Source: Ureibacillus xyleni (lineage in GTDB: Bacteria > Bacillota > Bacilli > Bacillales_A > Planococcaceae). From it: DNA of 64,000 nucleotides. This document shows, piece after piece, positions 8,265 to 17,361 of the stretch (position 1 is its first letter; each line of letters opens with the position of its first letter). The position numbers and the translations under genes are program-made. The notes beneath the pieces were generated by a model. That model had not been told where the DNA came from. It saw nothing but the letters and a program-made list of their open reading frames with translations, and did not search any database. Location: contig NZ_OBMQ01000002.1 in NCBI RefSeq assembly GCF_900217795.1, forward strand, positions 186,001-250,000, given 5' to 3'.

Positions 8265-9567
8265 TATAAATATCCTTCTGCATCTTATTTTCAATTCGTT
8301 TTAGTTTCGTTAAAATATCTATTTCTTGATAATGACCAAAAGTAATGCCTGGAACGATGTAATTTTCTTTTAAATAACCGGTTAAATTTGCTTGGATGCT
8401 TTGTTCAGTTTCCTGTCTTTTATCTTCATTAAATACTAAACATTGAACTTCAATTTCATTCATATTGTGTTGAATGACTTTGTACTCTTTTAGGTTATCG
8501 GAAGCTGTAATACAAGCTCGCCGAATAAAGTCAGGGAACACATACTCCATCTTGTTTTGGTAGTTTTTTAATATAAATAAGTCATCCATTCGACCTTCAA
8601 TTTGTTCAATTGCTAACATTGGTGAGCCACATGGACATGGATCGGTTTTAATTGTCAAAATATCGTTTAGGCGATAACGGATAATAGGTTGTGTTCGTCT
8701 TCTAAAGTCCGTTATAATCGGATAAAATTTTGTTTTTTCCAAATTTAAAAACTCCTTTTCGATGTAAATGATATCTTCATTCAAGTGAATCGTCCCATGT
8801 TTACAAGTACATCCTAAAAAGCCTTCTGTACATTGATAGACCTGGTGAACCTTTTGTTGAAATACCCCTTCGATAAATTGTTCGTCGAGTGGGTCTAACA
8901 CTTCAGCCATCGTAATGATTTTGATCGGTTGGATAGTTAGCTTTTTCTCTTTCACAGTCTCTGCTATACGACGAACCATGGAAGGTGGTGCTGCTAAAAT
9001 AGTCGGTTGATAGTCTTCCAATCTTTTTAAATGTGTTTCAAAGTGATCAAGTAAATCAAAAAATGTAAATTCTATTTTTCTGCTTTTTACAGACTCATAT
9101 AAATTACTGTTTGCACGTAGGAAAAACGCAATTTTTTCTCTGTTCTTAAATCCATTTGGTAACAATTTCGCTAAGATTGTTCCTGCCCAAGCAGCTTGTT
9201 CTTCTTCAGAAACTAAGAAAATCCCTCTGTTTCCCGAAGTTCCAGATGAGAGTCCGACCGTAATGTTGCCGATTGTTGGCGAAAAGTCTCGATTTTCCTC
9301 TGCGCTTAGAGCAATCTCAAATGCTTCATCCTTATTTATGCCTTTGGTGTTAAGTAAATCAAAATTGTCCATCATCATTTGTTTATCCATATAAGGAAAG
9401 TCACTTAAATTAAGCGGTCCATTATTAAAATATGGTGAATGAAGTTTAATCCATTTTAGGTGCTTTTTTAATTGTTTTGTTTGCCACTGACGGAAAGCAT
9501 CAGGCGAGTAAGTTTGAATTCTTTTTACTCTGAGATAATTTTGTAGAATAGTAACTAGTTTTAACAT
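8254..9567 (-). CDS. PaaK/F390-synthetase-type adenylate-forming ligase
   Basis: The 437-residue protein belongs to the phenylacetate-CoA ligase / coenzyme F390 synthetase branch of ANL enzymes. The ATP loop LSSGTSGNRGIF is near residue 108. The motif ITDFRRRTQPIIRYRLNDI is followed by a hinge region and a C-terminal lid. Cysteines in GCTCKHG and CPCGSP probably form the structural zinc site of this branch. It should activate a carboxylate as acyl-AMP and transfer it to CoA, a carrier or another nucleophile. It starts one base after the MBL gene stop and overlaps the acyltransferase downstream. The substrate is unknown. Confidence 0.8.
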   Translation of the reverse strand: MLKLVTILQNYLRVKRIQTYSPDAFRQWQTKQLKKHLKWIKLHSPYFNNGPLNLSDFPYMDKQMMMDNFDLLNTKGINKDEAFEIALSAEENRDFSPTIGNITVGLSSGTSGNRGIFLVSEEEQAAWAGTILAKLLPNGFKNREKIAFFLRANSNLYESVKSRKIEFTFFDLLDHFETHLKRLEDYQPTILAAPPSMVRRIAETVKEKKLTIQPIKIITMAEVLDPLDEQFIEGVFQQKVHQVYQCTEGFLGCTCKHGTIHLNEDIIYIEKEFLNLEKTKFYPIITDFRRRTQPIIRYRLNDILTIKTDPCPCGSPMLAIEQIEGRMDDLFILKNYQNKMEYVFPDFIRRACITASDNLKEYKVIQHNMNEIEVQCLVFNEDKRQETEQSIQANLTGYLKENYIVPGITFGHYQEIDILTKLKRIENKMQKDIYNVE

Positions 9568-9568
9568 A

Positions 9569-10417
9569 TTAACCTCTTACAACTTGAAATGGTTCCTCAC
9601 AATGAGAGGGAATCATTTTAATTTTTTTCTCTATAGAATGTAACTTTACTATCTTTTGGAAATTTTCCTTATAATCTTCACTGTTATCCATGATAATATA
9701 GGCTAATTTGCTTGGAGGAAGATTTTCACGGAAGGCTTTACTTCTCCAAACAGCATCAGCTAGTAGAAATATTGTTTCGTTTGTTTCATTCTCAAAAATT
9801 AATCCATATTGCCCTTTTGCATGACCTGATAAATTGATTGCAAGACAACTACCATCACCCCATATATCGTAAAGAGGTTTTTGGAACACTTTATGGATGG
9901 TGTTAAGTTCAGGTTTATCAATTAGAGCAGTTGCTTTATCTTCAATGAAGTGCACTCTCTTACCGAAATCTTCCGGTAACAAGGTTGGAATATATGCAGA
10001 CAAGACGGCCCGAACCCCTTTTTTATTTTTAACGGATAGATAGGCTTCTTTAGAACAGATGAATTGACTATATGGGAAGTCTTTCAACGCACACATATGA
10101 TCAGCATGGAAATGACTTAGAAAAATATATTTAATCTCTTTTACACCAATGTTTTCCCTCTTAAGCTGTTCAACAATATGATCTTTTTCTTTTACAAAAA
10201 CAGGAGTAATTTTTGCGTATAAAGAATAGGGAAATTTCTTTGTTTCTTCATAAAACTTAGTTGTATAACCGGTATCGAACAAAATATTGCCATGTACCGG
10301 GTGTTTTAACAATGCCACCATTGCTGGGAACTTCATTTCATATGAAGGTTCACCTTTTAAAGCAACTTTCGCATTATGTGTACAATATCCTGTTTGAAAT
10401 AATTTATAAGTAATCAT
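9569..10417 (-). CDS. Metallo-beta-lactamase-fold hydrolase
   Basis: The 282-residue protein carries the zinc motif HFHADH (in IFLSHFHADHMCAL), an earlier FDTGYTT segment, NLSGHAKGQ supplying a third histidine, and a C-terminal PSHCE. This is the quorum-quenching-lactonase-like arrangement of the superfamily, so ester, lactone or thioester hydrolysis is plausible. ATG 10417 overlaps the TGA of the upstream reductase gene (ATGA), the usual mark of translational coupling; an in-frame ATG 18 bases earlier is less likely. In the cluster it may release or edit an acyl intermediate (inference). Confidence 0.8.
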   Translation of the reverse strand: MITYKLFQTGYCTHNAKVALKGEPSYEMKFPAMVALLKHPVHGNILFDTGYTTKFYEETKKFPYSLYAKITPVFVKEKDHIVEQLKRENIGVKEIKYIFLSHFHADHMCALKDFPYSQFICSKEAYLSVKNKKGVRAVLSAYIPTLLPEDFGKRVHFIEDKATALIDKPELNTIHKVFQKPLYDIWGDGSCLAINLSGHAKGQYGLIFENETNETIFLLADAVWRSKAFRENLPPSKLAYIIMDNSEDYKENFQKIVKLHSIEKKIKMIPSHCEEPFQVVRG

Positions 10418-11409
10418 TCTTTCGTTTTCCACCATTCTGCAAATCTATTAATCCCTTCATCGATTGAAATGCGCGGCACATAACCTAACTCACTTCTCGC
10501 TGCATCAATATTTAAAGTTTGAGAATGTGCTAGTACCGTCATTGTATAAGGAGTAATAATGGGTTCCCTTTTAATATGGAACAAGCGATATGTTGTCTCT
10601 AATAGCTTTGCAACTTGTAAAATCGTATCGTATTTTATTGCTTTCTTTTTCATTGGTTGGTTCAGCATTTTGAAAACTTTATCTAAAAGTTCCGATAAAT
10701 GCATTGGCTCACCATTTGTAATGTTATATTTTTTTCCGAAAGTATGCTCGTCGGAATGAAGGCATAGACAGAGTGCATCCACAACATTTTCTACATAGGT
10801 AATATCAGTTAATACTTTTCCACCATCTATAAACGGGATGCCTGATTTCTGGTTTGTTTTAATTAATCTTGGAATAATAGCATTATCACCAGGTCCAAAT
10901 AAAGCGCGCGGTCTTATTGTAATGGTAGGTAGTCCTTGTCGATATGCTTCATCTACAACTTTTTCAGCTTTCCATTTCGTATCAGCATAAAAGTTAATTG
11001 CAGGACTAGGTATTTCACTGTTTTCTTTTACATTTAGTTTTGAGCGATCATGTAAATTAAAATAGATACTTGGCGTTGACACATGAACAAATCTCTTTAC
11101 TCCGGCAGAGAACGCAGCATCAACCATGTTTTGGGTACCAATGACATTACTTTTATAAAAATCTTCATAATTACCCCAAACGGACGAAAGTGCACCACAA
11201 TGAATAACAAAATCCTGGTTTTGCATGACCTTTAAAATGCCTTCTCGATCTTCTAAAGAAACTTGCACAAAATGAACATCTGCGGGTAATGATTCTCCAA
11301 TATATTTATTTCGACCAACTGCTGTGACACGATAGCCTTCATTTACAAGTCGATTCACAACATGCCCGCCTAAAAAACCTGTTGCTCCTGTTACTAAAAT
11401 ATTATTCAA
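10414..11409 (-). CDS. NAD(P)-dependent 3beta-HSD/OleD-like reductase (extended SDR)
   Basis: This is a 331-residue Rossmann-fold protein. It has the glycine motif VTGATGFLGG at residues 5-14 and the catalytic YxxxK (FYADTKWKAEK) with the upstream Ser of HVSTPSIYF. The NAD-proximal VSLEDREG and the later RPRALFGPGDNAIIPRL follow the 3beta-hydroxysteroid dehydrogenase/OleD branch. It should reduce a beta-keto group or oxidise a beta-hydroxy group. It starts with TTG overlapping the ATP-grasp stop by 8 bases. With the ketosynthase upstream, reduction of a condensed beta-keto acyl chain is the natural reading (inference). Confidence 0.85.
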   Translation of the reverse strand: MNNILVTGATGFLGGHVVNRLVNEGYRVTAVGRNKYIGESLPADVHFVQVSLEDREGILKVMQNQDFVIHCGALSSVWGNYEDFYKSNVIGTQNMVDAAFSAGVKRFVHVSTPSIYFNLHDRSKLNVKENSEIPSPAINFYADTKWKAEKVVDEAYRQGLPTITIRPRALFGPGDNAIIPRLIKTNQKSGIPFIDGGKVLTDITYVENVVDALCLCLHSDEHTFGKKYNITNGEPMHLSELLDKVFKMLNQPMKKKAIKYDTILQVAKLLETTYRLFHIKREPIITPYTMTVLAHSQTLNIDAARSELGYVPRISIDEGINRFAEWWKTKE

Positions 11410-12541
11410 CTAAATCACCATTCCATTCAATATCTATCGTACTCATTTGATAACTAGATATTTTTCTTCTCTTAGCTTCTTTCAACATGTAGAGGAAACT
11501 GCTTAGTTGATCGAAGAATACGATGTGATCTTTCGTATTCCAAATAATATCCTTTGCTTTAATCATTTTGCCGATCTGCTTGAATATGTTTTTAAAGAAT
11601 AATGTTTGCAACATCGCTAGACCAACCATCGTTGTTTCACTTCCTACTAAATAGGTATCATCATATTTCGCAAGAGGGAACATACAGATACCACTTGTTG
11701 TTCTTGGATTACATTCAATTGGGTAAATTTCACCGTTATCTTTCATGATAAAATCAAAAGCAATTTGTCCAGTGTATTCGTATTCTTCTATATAGTGTTT
11801 TACGAACTGCTCCAATTTTTCATTTTGAAGAGGTTCAAAGTATATCGTAGCACCGAGTCCAACAGTATCGTTTGATTCATAGGCACTGTAACATTTCATC
11901 TTGCCTTTGTCTGAAATTGCGTAAGTACAAATTTGTTTGCCACTAATTTTTTCTTGTACCACCCAAATGTTGTTTCTTGTAGAAATGTACTCAACTAGAT
12001 TCTTGCCTTTCATAAAAGCAATTTCCGTTCCAAATCTAGAGTAGGCTGGCTTGCACACATATTCATTATCTAATGATAGTTGGTTTTCAATGATGGTCTT
12101 AGTATCACTTGTGTTTAAGTTCGTATCAATAACTACTGTATGTGGAATATGGACAAATTCTTGAAATCTTCCATTTAAAGTTTCAATGAATAATCCTTTA
12201 TGGTGGAATGTATTTATTTTTTCTAAAGGTTCACATAAAACACTACAATATTTTGAAATCTTCTCATATCCATAAGCAACATGAAATACTTCCTCACAAG
12301 TTGGTATAACTAAATCTATATTGTTATCTTGTATAATGTTAATTAAATCTTGTACAAATTCATCACGGTTTTCATTAGGTGCAGTGACGAGAAAAGATTT
12401 TTTGAACAAATTAGAGCGCATACATAAATGTTTTGGTAAACTTTCTGCCATAAATAATTGATGACCTTGTTCGTTTAATAGACGTGCAAAATAGTATGTT
12501 GCAGGGGCGCGCCCTCCTGTGAGTAAAATATTAATACTCAA
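11402..12541 (-). CDS. ATP-grasp ligase
   Basis: The 379-residue protein has an N-terminal pre-ATP-grasp domain (INILLTGGRAPATYYFARLL, residues 3-22) and an ATP-grasp core ending in GQIAFDFIMKDNGEIYPIECNPR. The Asp/Glu/Asn of that segment bind Mg-ATP. It resembles carbamoyl-phosphate-synthase-like ATP-grasp ligases that join a carboxylate to an amine. TTG at 12541 is the start: GGAGGGG lies 6 bases ahead, and the codon overlaps the ketosynthase stop. The long in-frame extension upstream is out-of-frame ketosynthase DNA. The substrates are unknown. Confidence 0.75.
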   Translation of the reverse strand: MSINILLTGGRAPATYYFARLLNEQGHQLFMAESLPKHLCMRSNLFKKSFLVTAPNENRDEFVQDLINIIQDNNIDLVIPTCEEVFHVAYGYEKISKYCSVLCEPLEKINTFHHKGLFIETLNGRFQEFVHIPHTVVIDTNLNTSDTKTIIENQLSLDNEYVCKPAYSRFGTEIAFMKGKNLVEYISTRNNIWVVQEKISGKQICTYAISDKGKMKCYSAYESNDTVGLGATIYFEPLQNEKLEQFVKHYIEEYEYTGQIAFDFIMKDNGEIYPIECNPRTTSGICMFPLAKYDDTYLVGSETTMVGLAMLQTLFFKNIFKQIGKMIKAKDIIWNTKDHIVFFDQLSSFLYMLKEAKRRKISSYQMSTIDIEWNGDLVE

Positions 12542-13529
12542 ATACAACCCCTCCGATAGAAAGTCCTGCAGATGTCCCAATAAGCATAACCTTATTTCCA
12601 CGCTGGATTTTATTTTGCACAATTGCCTCATGTAATGCCATTGGGATGCTAGATGCAATTGTATTTCCATGATTGTGAATGATATTCATAAATTTTGCTT
12701 CATCTATTCCTAGCTTATTTCTTAAAATTCTCATTGCCATTCCGCTAGCTTGATGGGGAACAACTAGATCAATATCATTTATTGTACAATTAGAAAGAGA
12801 TAATAATTTTTCCATATAAGATACAATATTTTTTGACGATAATTTAAAAACAGACTTACCATTCATATCAAATAAAAAATCGGTCTCATTTGCAGTTGGA
12901 TGATTTGGATGTAATTTCGTTCCGCCTCCCCTAATCTCCGTAAAGTGAGCGCCATCGCTAAATGTTTCCATATGCCCAGCCAATATTTTAGAGTTTTCTG
13001 TATCTGGAGTTTTCGATATCACTGCAGCTGCAGCGCCATCCCCAAAAAGTATGGCATTCTCTTTATTTTTCCAATTTAGTCCAACAGATGCAATTTCACT
13101 AGAAACGAGAAGTACATTTTTATACCGACCGCTATGTACTAGGTATGAAATCGTATCAAAGCCTGTTACGAAACTTAAACAGGTGGAGTTAATATCAAAA
13201 CAAGGTATTTTTGAGTTATTTAAACCTAATTGCTTTTGTACAAGACTTGCATTACAAGGAATCGGCTGTTCCATTGTTCCACTGACACTTACAATACAAT
13301 CTATGTCTTCTTTATGTAAATTAGAGGCGTTAATGGCATCTATGCTCGCTAAGGCCGCCATTTCTGAAGCGGTTTCATTTTCCACGAAAGAGCGCAGAGA
13401 AACGCCAGATTTTTGCTCAACCCACCCGTTATTCAAACCTAGTAGATGATCAAGTTCATATGAAGTGACCTTTTTCTTCGGTAAAAATTTCCCTGTACCT
13501 AAAATTTTCACGTTTCTTAATTGTGACAT
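12531..13529 (-). CDS. Ketosynthase III (FabH-like 3-oxoacyl-ACP synthase)
   Basis: The 332-residue thiolase-fold enzyme has the full KAS III triad: Cys117 in INSTCLSF, His259 in VVPHQAS and Asn289 in NHGNTIASS. GTSAGLSIGG closes the active site near the C-terminus. Length and order match FabH, but the HQAS motif (instead of HQAN) and the setting outside a fatty-acid operon suggest a pathway-specific ketosynthase. It is the first gene of the six-gene operon. GGAAGGCGG lies ahead of the ATG. It should make a beta-keto acyl intermediate from acyl-CoA and a second acyl unit. Confidence 0.85.
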   Translation of the reverse strand: MSQLRNVKILGTGKFLPKKKVTSYELDHLLGLNNGWVEQKSGVSLRSFVENETASEMAALASIDAINASNLHKEDIDCIVSVSGTMEQPIPCNASLVQKQLGLNNSKIPCFDINSTCLSFVTGFDTISYLVHSGRYKNVLLVSSEIASVGLNWKNKENAILFGDGAAAAVISKTPDTENSKILAGHMETFSDGAHFTEIRGGGTKLHPNHPTANETDFLFDMNGKSVFKLSSKNIVSYMEKLLSLSNCTINDIDLVVPHQASGMAMRILRNKLGIDEAKFMNIIHNHGNTIASSIPMALHEAIVQNKIQRGNKVMLIGTSAGLSIGGVVFEY

Positions 13530-13570
13530 AAATTTTTTCCGCCTTCCCGAAACAAAAAATCAAAATAAAA

Positions 13571-13607
13571 TAGAGTTTACTCTACAATTCGAGAAGAGTA
13601 AACTCTA
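13571..13607. promoter_or_regulatory. Leader hairpin / operator of the six-gene operon
   Basis: The perfect 13-bp inverted repeat TAGAGTTTACTCT / AGAGTAAACTCTA has an 11-base loop and lies about 40 bases upstream of the ketosynthase start. Read on the minus strand it is followed by TTTTATTTTGATTTTTTG, so it can form an intrinsic terminator in the leader (attenuation), or serve as a protein-binding dyad. The rest of 13530-13847 shows no gene. Confidence 0.6.
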
Positions 13608-13764
13608 ATTTATAATAATTTGATTATTGCAAAATATTAATAATGTAAATAAAGTGTAGATTTAAAGGTAATTGTAGATAAATGCAATTATATTAAAAAT
13701 ACATTCAAACAATATGGTTGTACATTCACAGAAAATTTATTTGGATTTTTTTGTAAAAAAACTA

Positions 13765-13792
13765 TTGAAAACCATATTGGAAGATTTATACT
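13765..13792 (+). promoter_or_regulatory. Putative sigma-A promoter of the diguanylate cyclase gene
   Basis: TTGAAA (13765-13770), a 16-base spacer and TATACT (13787-13792) lie about 55 bases before the start codon. Confidence 0.4.
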
Positions 13793-13847
13793 ATTGATGT
13801 CTTCTATAATAGGATTTCGAATCGAAAGAAGAGTGATTTAAATTATT

Positions 13848-15404
13848 ATGAAAAAGGAACTTAAACTAAATATAGTAATTAGTATACTAGTTGTAATGGT
13901 AGTCTTCTTTGCTACATTAATTAATTTATATTCTGCAACGAATGCTTTAAAGACATCATTAACAAATAATTATCTTGTTAGTAACCATAACTATACAACG
14001 AAATTAGCTGAGGCAGTAGATTATATTACTAGTGAATTACAAAAAAACATAATAGCAATTGCAAATCTTTCAAGTTCAATCGATTTTCAAAAGCAAAGTA
14101 ATTTAGATATTCTTTTTAATTCTGAAAAAGAGCATTTTAATTCAATCTTCATCACAGATACTAATGGAGTTATTCAATTAATAAGCCCAAGCGTTATTAA
14201 TTCCCCTGATGGTAAAACTGTTAAGGCAGGTACAAAAATTGATACAGAAATAATGAAAAGAGCGTTAACAGAGAAAAAACCATTTATTTCTGAACCATAT
14301 AAAACGGTAAGTGGAACCTTACTCTTTTTAGTGACGGCACCTATTTTTGACGAAAAAGGTGAGCATAAAGGAGTGATGGTGGGAACGGTTTATTTAGAAA
14401 ATCAAAATGCTATTAAAATGGCCCTTGGTACACATGGCTATAATGATGGTTCTTATGTGTTTGCAGTGGATAAAAATGGTCATATTTTATATCATCCTAA
14501 TTCTAGTAAAGTTTATGAGAATATAAGCGACAACCCAATCGTAAAGAAATTAAAACAAGGGAAAAGTGGATTTGAGAAAGTAACGATTGCAGACCAAGAA
14601 TATTTTGCTGGCTATACACAAACTAAAAATTTGGGATGGGGGGTCGTTTCTCTTACACCTGCATCAACAATTAATGAACCAATTAATAATTTATTAATTA
14701 AAATTGTTACGAGATCATTGACGACATTAATTGTCTTATTAATAATTGCAACATTATTGGTTAGAAATTTAACAAGACCGTTAACTGAACTAGCCCTATA
14801 CTCTGAAAAAGCCATCCTTAATAATGAAATAGATAAAGGGAAAGATGTTATTAATATTCGTTCACATATTTACGAGATAAACCAGCTTTATCGTCAAGTG
14901 AAAAGCCATATAGTAATATTAAAAAAAGAAGTGCAACTAGACGGATTAACAGGACTTGCAAACCGAAGAACGTTTGATGCCACAATAAAAGAATGGACCT
15001 TGCAAAAGCATTCTTTTTCACTTGTATTTTTAGATATTGATAATTTCAAAAAAGTAAATGACACATACGGCCATTTAGTCGGGGATGATGTTATTAAATA
15101 TTTAGCAAACATCATTAACAACTATACTGGTGAAGATGATTTAAGCTTTAGATATGGCGGGGAAGAGTTTGGAATTTTAATCAAAGATAAAAATGAAGAA
15201 GATGCTTATAATATTGCAGAGCAGCTTCGATTAAAAATTGAACAAACAAAAAGCCCAACCGGAAAACCAATTACCGTTTCCTTAGGTGTGACTAGTATAG
15301 AGGATGGAGACATTCATCCAAAAACAATCATTGAAAGAGCAGATCAAGCTCTTTATCAATCGAAAAAGGATGGTAAAAATAAAACAACAATTTACAAAGA
15401 ATAA
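13848..15404 (+). CDS. Membrane sensor diguanylate cyclase (Cache-GGDEF)
   Basis: The 518-residue protein has a transmembrane helix at about residues 7-28. An extracellular double-Cache-like sensor of about 250 residues follows (FNSIFITDTNGVIQLIS, then GSYVFAVDKNGHILYHP in the membrane-distal and proximal parts). A second transmembrane helix lies near 285-305, then a short linker and a GGDEF domain from about 365. The catalytic motif RYGGEEF is intact, so it should make cyclic di-GMP. The RxxD inhibitory site is absent: the residue three before the Asp is Gly. The ligand is unknown. It is a single gene. Confidence 0.9.
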   Translation: MKKELKLNIVISILVVMVVFFATLINLYSATNALKTSLTNNYLVSNHNYTTKLAEAVDYITSELQKNIIAIANLSSSIDFQKQSNLDILFNSEKEHFNSIFITDTNGVIQLISPSVINSPDGKTVKAGTKIDTEIMKRALTEKKPFISEPYKTVSGTLLFLVTAPIFDEKGEHKGVMVGTVYLENQNAIKMALGTHGYNDGSYVFAVDKNGHILYHPNSSKVYENISDNPIVKKLKQGKSGFEKVTIADQEYFAGYTQTKNLGWGVVSLTPASTINEPINNLLIKIVTRSLTTLIVLLIIATLLVRNLTRPLTELALYSEKAILNNEIDKGKDVINIRSHIYEINQLYRQVKSHIVILKKEVQLDGLTGLANRRTFDATIKEWTLQKHSFSLVFLDIDNFKKVNDTYGHLVGDDVIKYLANIINNYTGEDDLSFRYGGEEFGILIKDKNEEDAYNIAEQLRLKIEQTKSPTGKPITVSLGVTSIEDGDIHPKTIIERADQALYQSKKDGKNKTTIYKE

Positions 15405-15457
15405 GAAGTTACTACAAACTATTGAAATATAAACCTATTAGTGCATTATAATAAGAG

Positions 15458-15489
15458 AGCATCTGCCATAAAAGATGCTTTCTTTTTTT
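15458..15489 (+). terminator. Intrinsic terminator
   Basis: The AGCATCT / AGATGCT stem is followed by TTCTTTTTTT, downstream of the diguanylate cyclase gene. Confidence 0.8.
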
Positions 15490-15612
15490 GCGAGAAAGCT
15501 TATAAACTTTGTATGTCTGAATCATTTTGGATGTGGGTGGATTACAAAAGAGATACGTGGTTAAAATTGAAATAAGGAATAACAGATTATTTTACATAAA
15601 AGGAGAACAAAT

Positions 15613-16137
15613 ATGACAAATAATGATTTACTTATAAGGCTTCGTTATGCTTTAGATATAAAGAATTCAGACATGGTAGAAATTTTTCGTTTGGGTGGAA
15701 TGGATTTTACAAAAGAAGAGGTACTTAAGATTTTGACAAAGCCAGAAGAAAATGAAGATGGTGAATATGACTTAACACCAACTGATAATTTTTTACCATG
15801 TGATTACGAAATGCTTGAGGCGTTTTTAAATGGATTCATAACTTTCAAACGTGGTAAACAAGATCAAAAACCCGGTCAAGAAAAAGTAACACCACCGTTT
15901 GTTAAAAGAGATACACCAAATAACCTATTCATAAAACGCGTGAAGGTTGCCCTAAGCTTAACGACAGAAGATATGCTCGACATCTTTTATGATGCAGGAT
16001 TAAACGTATCAAAAGGTGAACTTGGAGCAATTTTACGTAAAGCGGATCATCGGAATTATAAAGAATGTGGAGATAACTTTACCCGAAACTTTATTAAAGG
16101 ATTAACATACAAATATCGTAGTACTCCTGAACAATAA
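15613..16137 (+). CDS. DUF1456 (YehS-like) protein
   Basis: The 174-residue soluble protein is built of two copies of the DUF1456 domain. The units NDLLIRLRYALDIKNSDMVEIFRLGG and NLFIKRVKVALSLTTEDMLDIFYDAG start the two halves, each followed by a basic-acidic helical segment and a conserved Asn/Phe-Leu-xGhh block. The function is unknown. AAAGGAGAAC lies ahead of the ATG. A strong terminator follows. Confidence 0.88.
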   Translation: MTNNDLLIRLRYALDIKNSDMVEIFRLGGMDFTKEEVLKILTKPEENEDGEYDLTPTDNFLPCDYEMLEAFLNGFITFKRGKQDQKPGQEKVTPPFVKRDTPNNLFIKRVKVALSLTTEDMLDIFYDAGLNVSKGELGAILRKADHRNYKECGDNFTRNFIKGLTYKYRSTPEQ

Positions 16138-16144
16138 ATAATAA

Positions 16145-16182
16145 AATGCACCCCAATTGTATTATGAACAACTGGGGTGCAT
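16145..16182 (+). terminator. Intrinsic terminator
   Basis: The long stem AATGCACCCCAATTGT / ACAACTGGGGTGCATT (one mismatch) is followed by TTT. It ends the DUF1456 gene. Confidence 0.9.
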
Positions 16183-16341
16183 TTTTACGTTTATTAGGCG
16201 TAATTCCTAAAAAGTTATTTAACTTTCAAAAATGAATATAGTAGTAGGGTGCTGATATTGACTGCTATATACAGCTATTATCTGCTTAAGTACAAGGAAT
16301 ATTTAATTACGTATAACATTTAGAGGAGTCAGAAAAATGTT

Positions 16342-16369
16342 TTGACCTTTGGTATAACAATGTTATAAT
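16342..16369 (+). promoter_or_regulatory. Sigma-A-like promoter with overlapping perfect palindrome
   Basis: TTGACC (16342-16347), 16 bases, TATAAT (16364-16369). The perfect dyad TATAACA-A-TGTTATA (16353-16367) overlaps the spacer and -10, where a repressor would block RNA polymerase. The next genes are a decayed catabolic operon ending in an intact GntR/HutC gene, a likely autoregulator. The remainder of 16183-16586 contains no recognisable gene. Confidence 0.55.
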
Positions 16370-16586
16370 ATGTTCCTAATGAAAAAGAGTGTACAAAATG
16401 TATATTTTTAGTAATTCTAATTCTTACTGAACATTTCAACTACTAAAGATAATTTATACTACTCATCTTTAAATGGTTTTTCGCTATTAGAGGTTTTAGA
16501 TGATTGAAACACTTTGTTTTATCAAGCCATTCTTCTATAAAACAAGCTATTGCTCTCTTGAAAATCTAGAGAACTATTAATTATGA

Positions 16587-16727
16587 CCATTTGGCTCTAT
16601 TGCAGAGGAAATTGGTTATAAAGGAGATCCACGCAATTTACCATGTGCATTTTTTGTAACGATGAATAGCTATCGTCAAGAGCTAATTGACACAAAAGAA
16701 ACATTGAGAGGAGTAGACTCTAAATGA
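16587..16727 (+). pseudogene. 3' remnant of an unidentified gene
   Basis: An open stretch of 46 codons with no start codon ends in GVDSK and a stop. It reads like real protein (GSIAEEIGYKGDPRNLPCAF, then an RQELIDTKETL helix). Its TGA overlaps the ATG of the CoA-transferase gene in the coupled ATGA form, so it was once the upstream gene of the same operon. The family is not recognised. Confidence 0.5.
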
Positions 16728-17361
16728 TCCAGAAAAAGTATGATAGTGCTTCCCAAGTGGTTTCAGATATGAAAGATGGTGCCACATTATTAGTTGGCGG
16801 TTTTGGAGGGAGGGGATTACCTTCACAACTTGTTCAGTACTCGTGGAGCAAGGTGCAAAACCAGCACCCGGTGAAGAAGACCCGGACTTAGTAAACGTAG
16901 GAAAAGAGCCAATCACACTAAAACCAGGTGGGTGTTACTTCTCACAAGCAGACTCATTTGCAATGATTCGTGGAGGCCATGTCGATGCTACAATTCTTGG
17001 AGCATTCCAAGTGTCAAAAACGGGAGACCTTGCAAGTTGGAAACTTCCAAATGCTACTCTAGGACGCGTTGGAGGCGCAATGGACTTAACTGCTGGGAGT
17101 AAGCGTGTATATTTATGTATGCAACATACGACAAAAAATGGTGAAGCAAAAATTGTTGAGGAATGTACTTACCCATTAACTACTCTGCGTTGTGTAGATC
17201 GCATTTATATAGATCTTGCAGTAATTGATGTAACAGAAGAAGGCCTAGTGGTAAAAGAATTAGCTCCTAATGTTACATTTGAATATGTTCAAGAACGGAC
17301 CGTTGCTCAGCTAAAGAATCTCGCTGATATTCAAGTAGCGGTAAATGGGGTACAACTATGA
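16724..17361 (+). pseudogene. 3-oxoacid CoA-transferase, subunits A and B merged by deletion
   Basis: The ATG at 16724 opens with a normal subunit A N-terminus (DGATLLVGGFGGRGLPSQL at about residues 18-36). Around 16840 the sequence jumps, with a frame change, into subunit B (PAPGEEDPDLVNVGKEPITL), which then runs intact to the natural C-terminus. Most of subunit A and the first 50 or so residues of B, including the catalytic Glu (ENG motif), are missing. It cannot work as a transferase. Its stop overlaps the GntR ATG (ATGA), preserving the old operon arrangement. Confidence 0.85.

Noticed and set aside
12531..12670. N-terminal extension of the ATP-grasp gene to 12670
   Set aside because: The extension lies in ketosynthase coding DNA in another frame; TTG 12541 has a strong GGAGGGG ribosome site.
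7116..13529. Calling the operon a standard OleABCD olefin cluster
   Set aside because: The ligase is PaaK/F390 type rather than OleC, the hydrolase is MBL fold rather than OleB, and ATP-grasp and GNAT genes are extra; only the ketosynthase and reductase fit.
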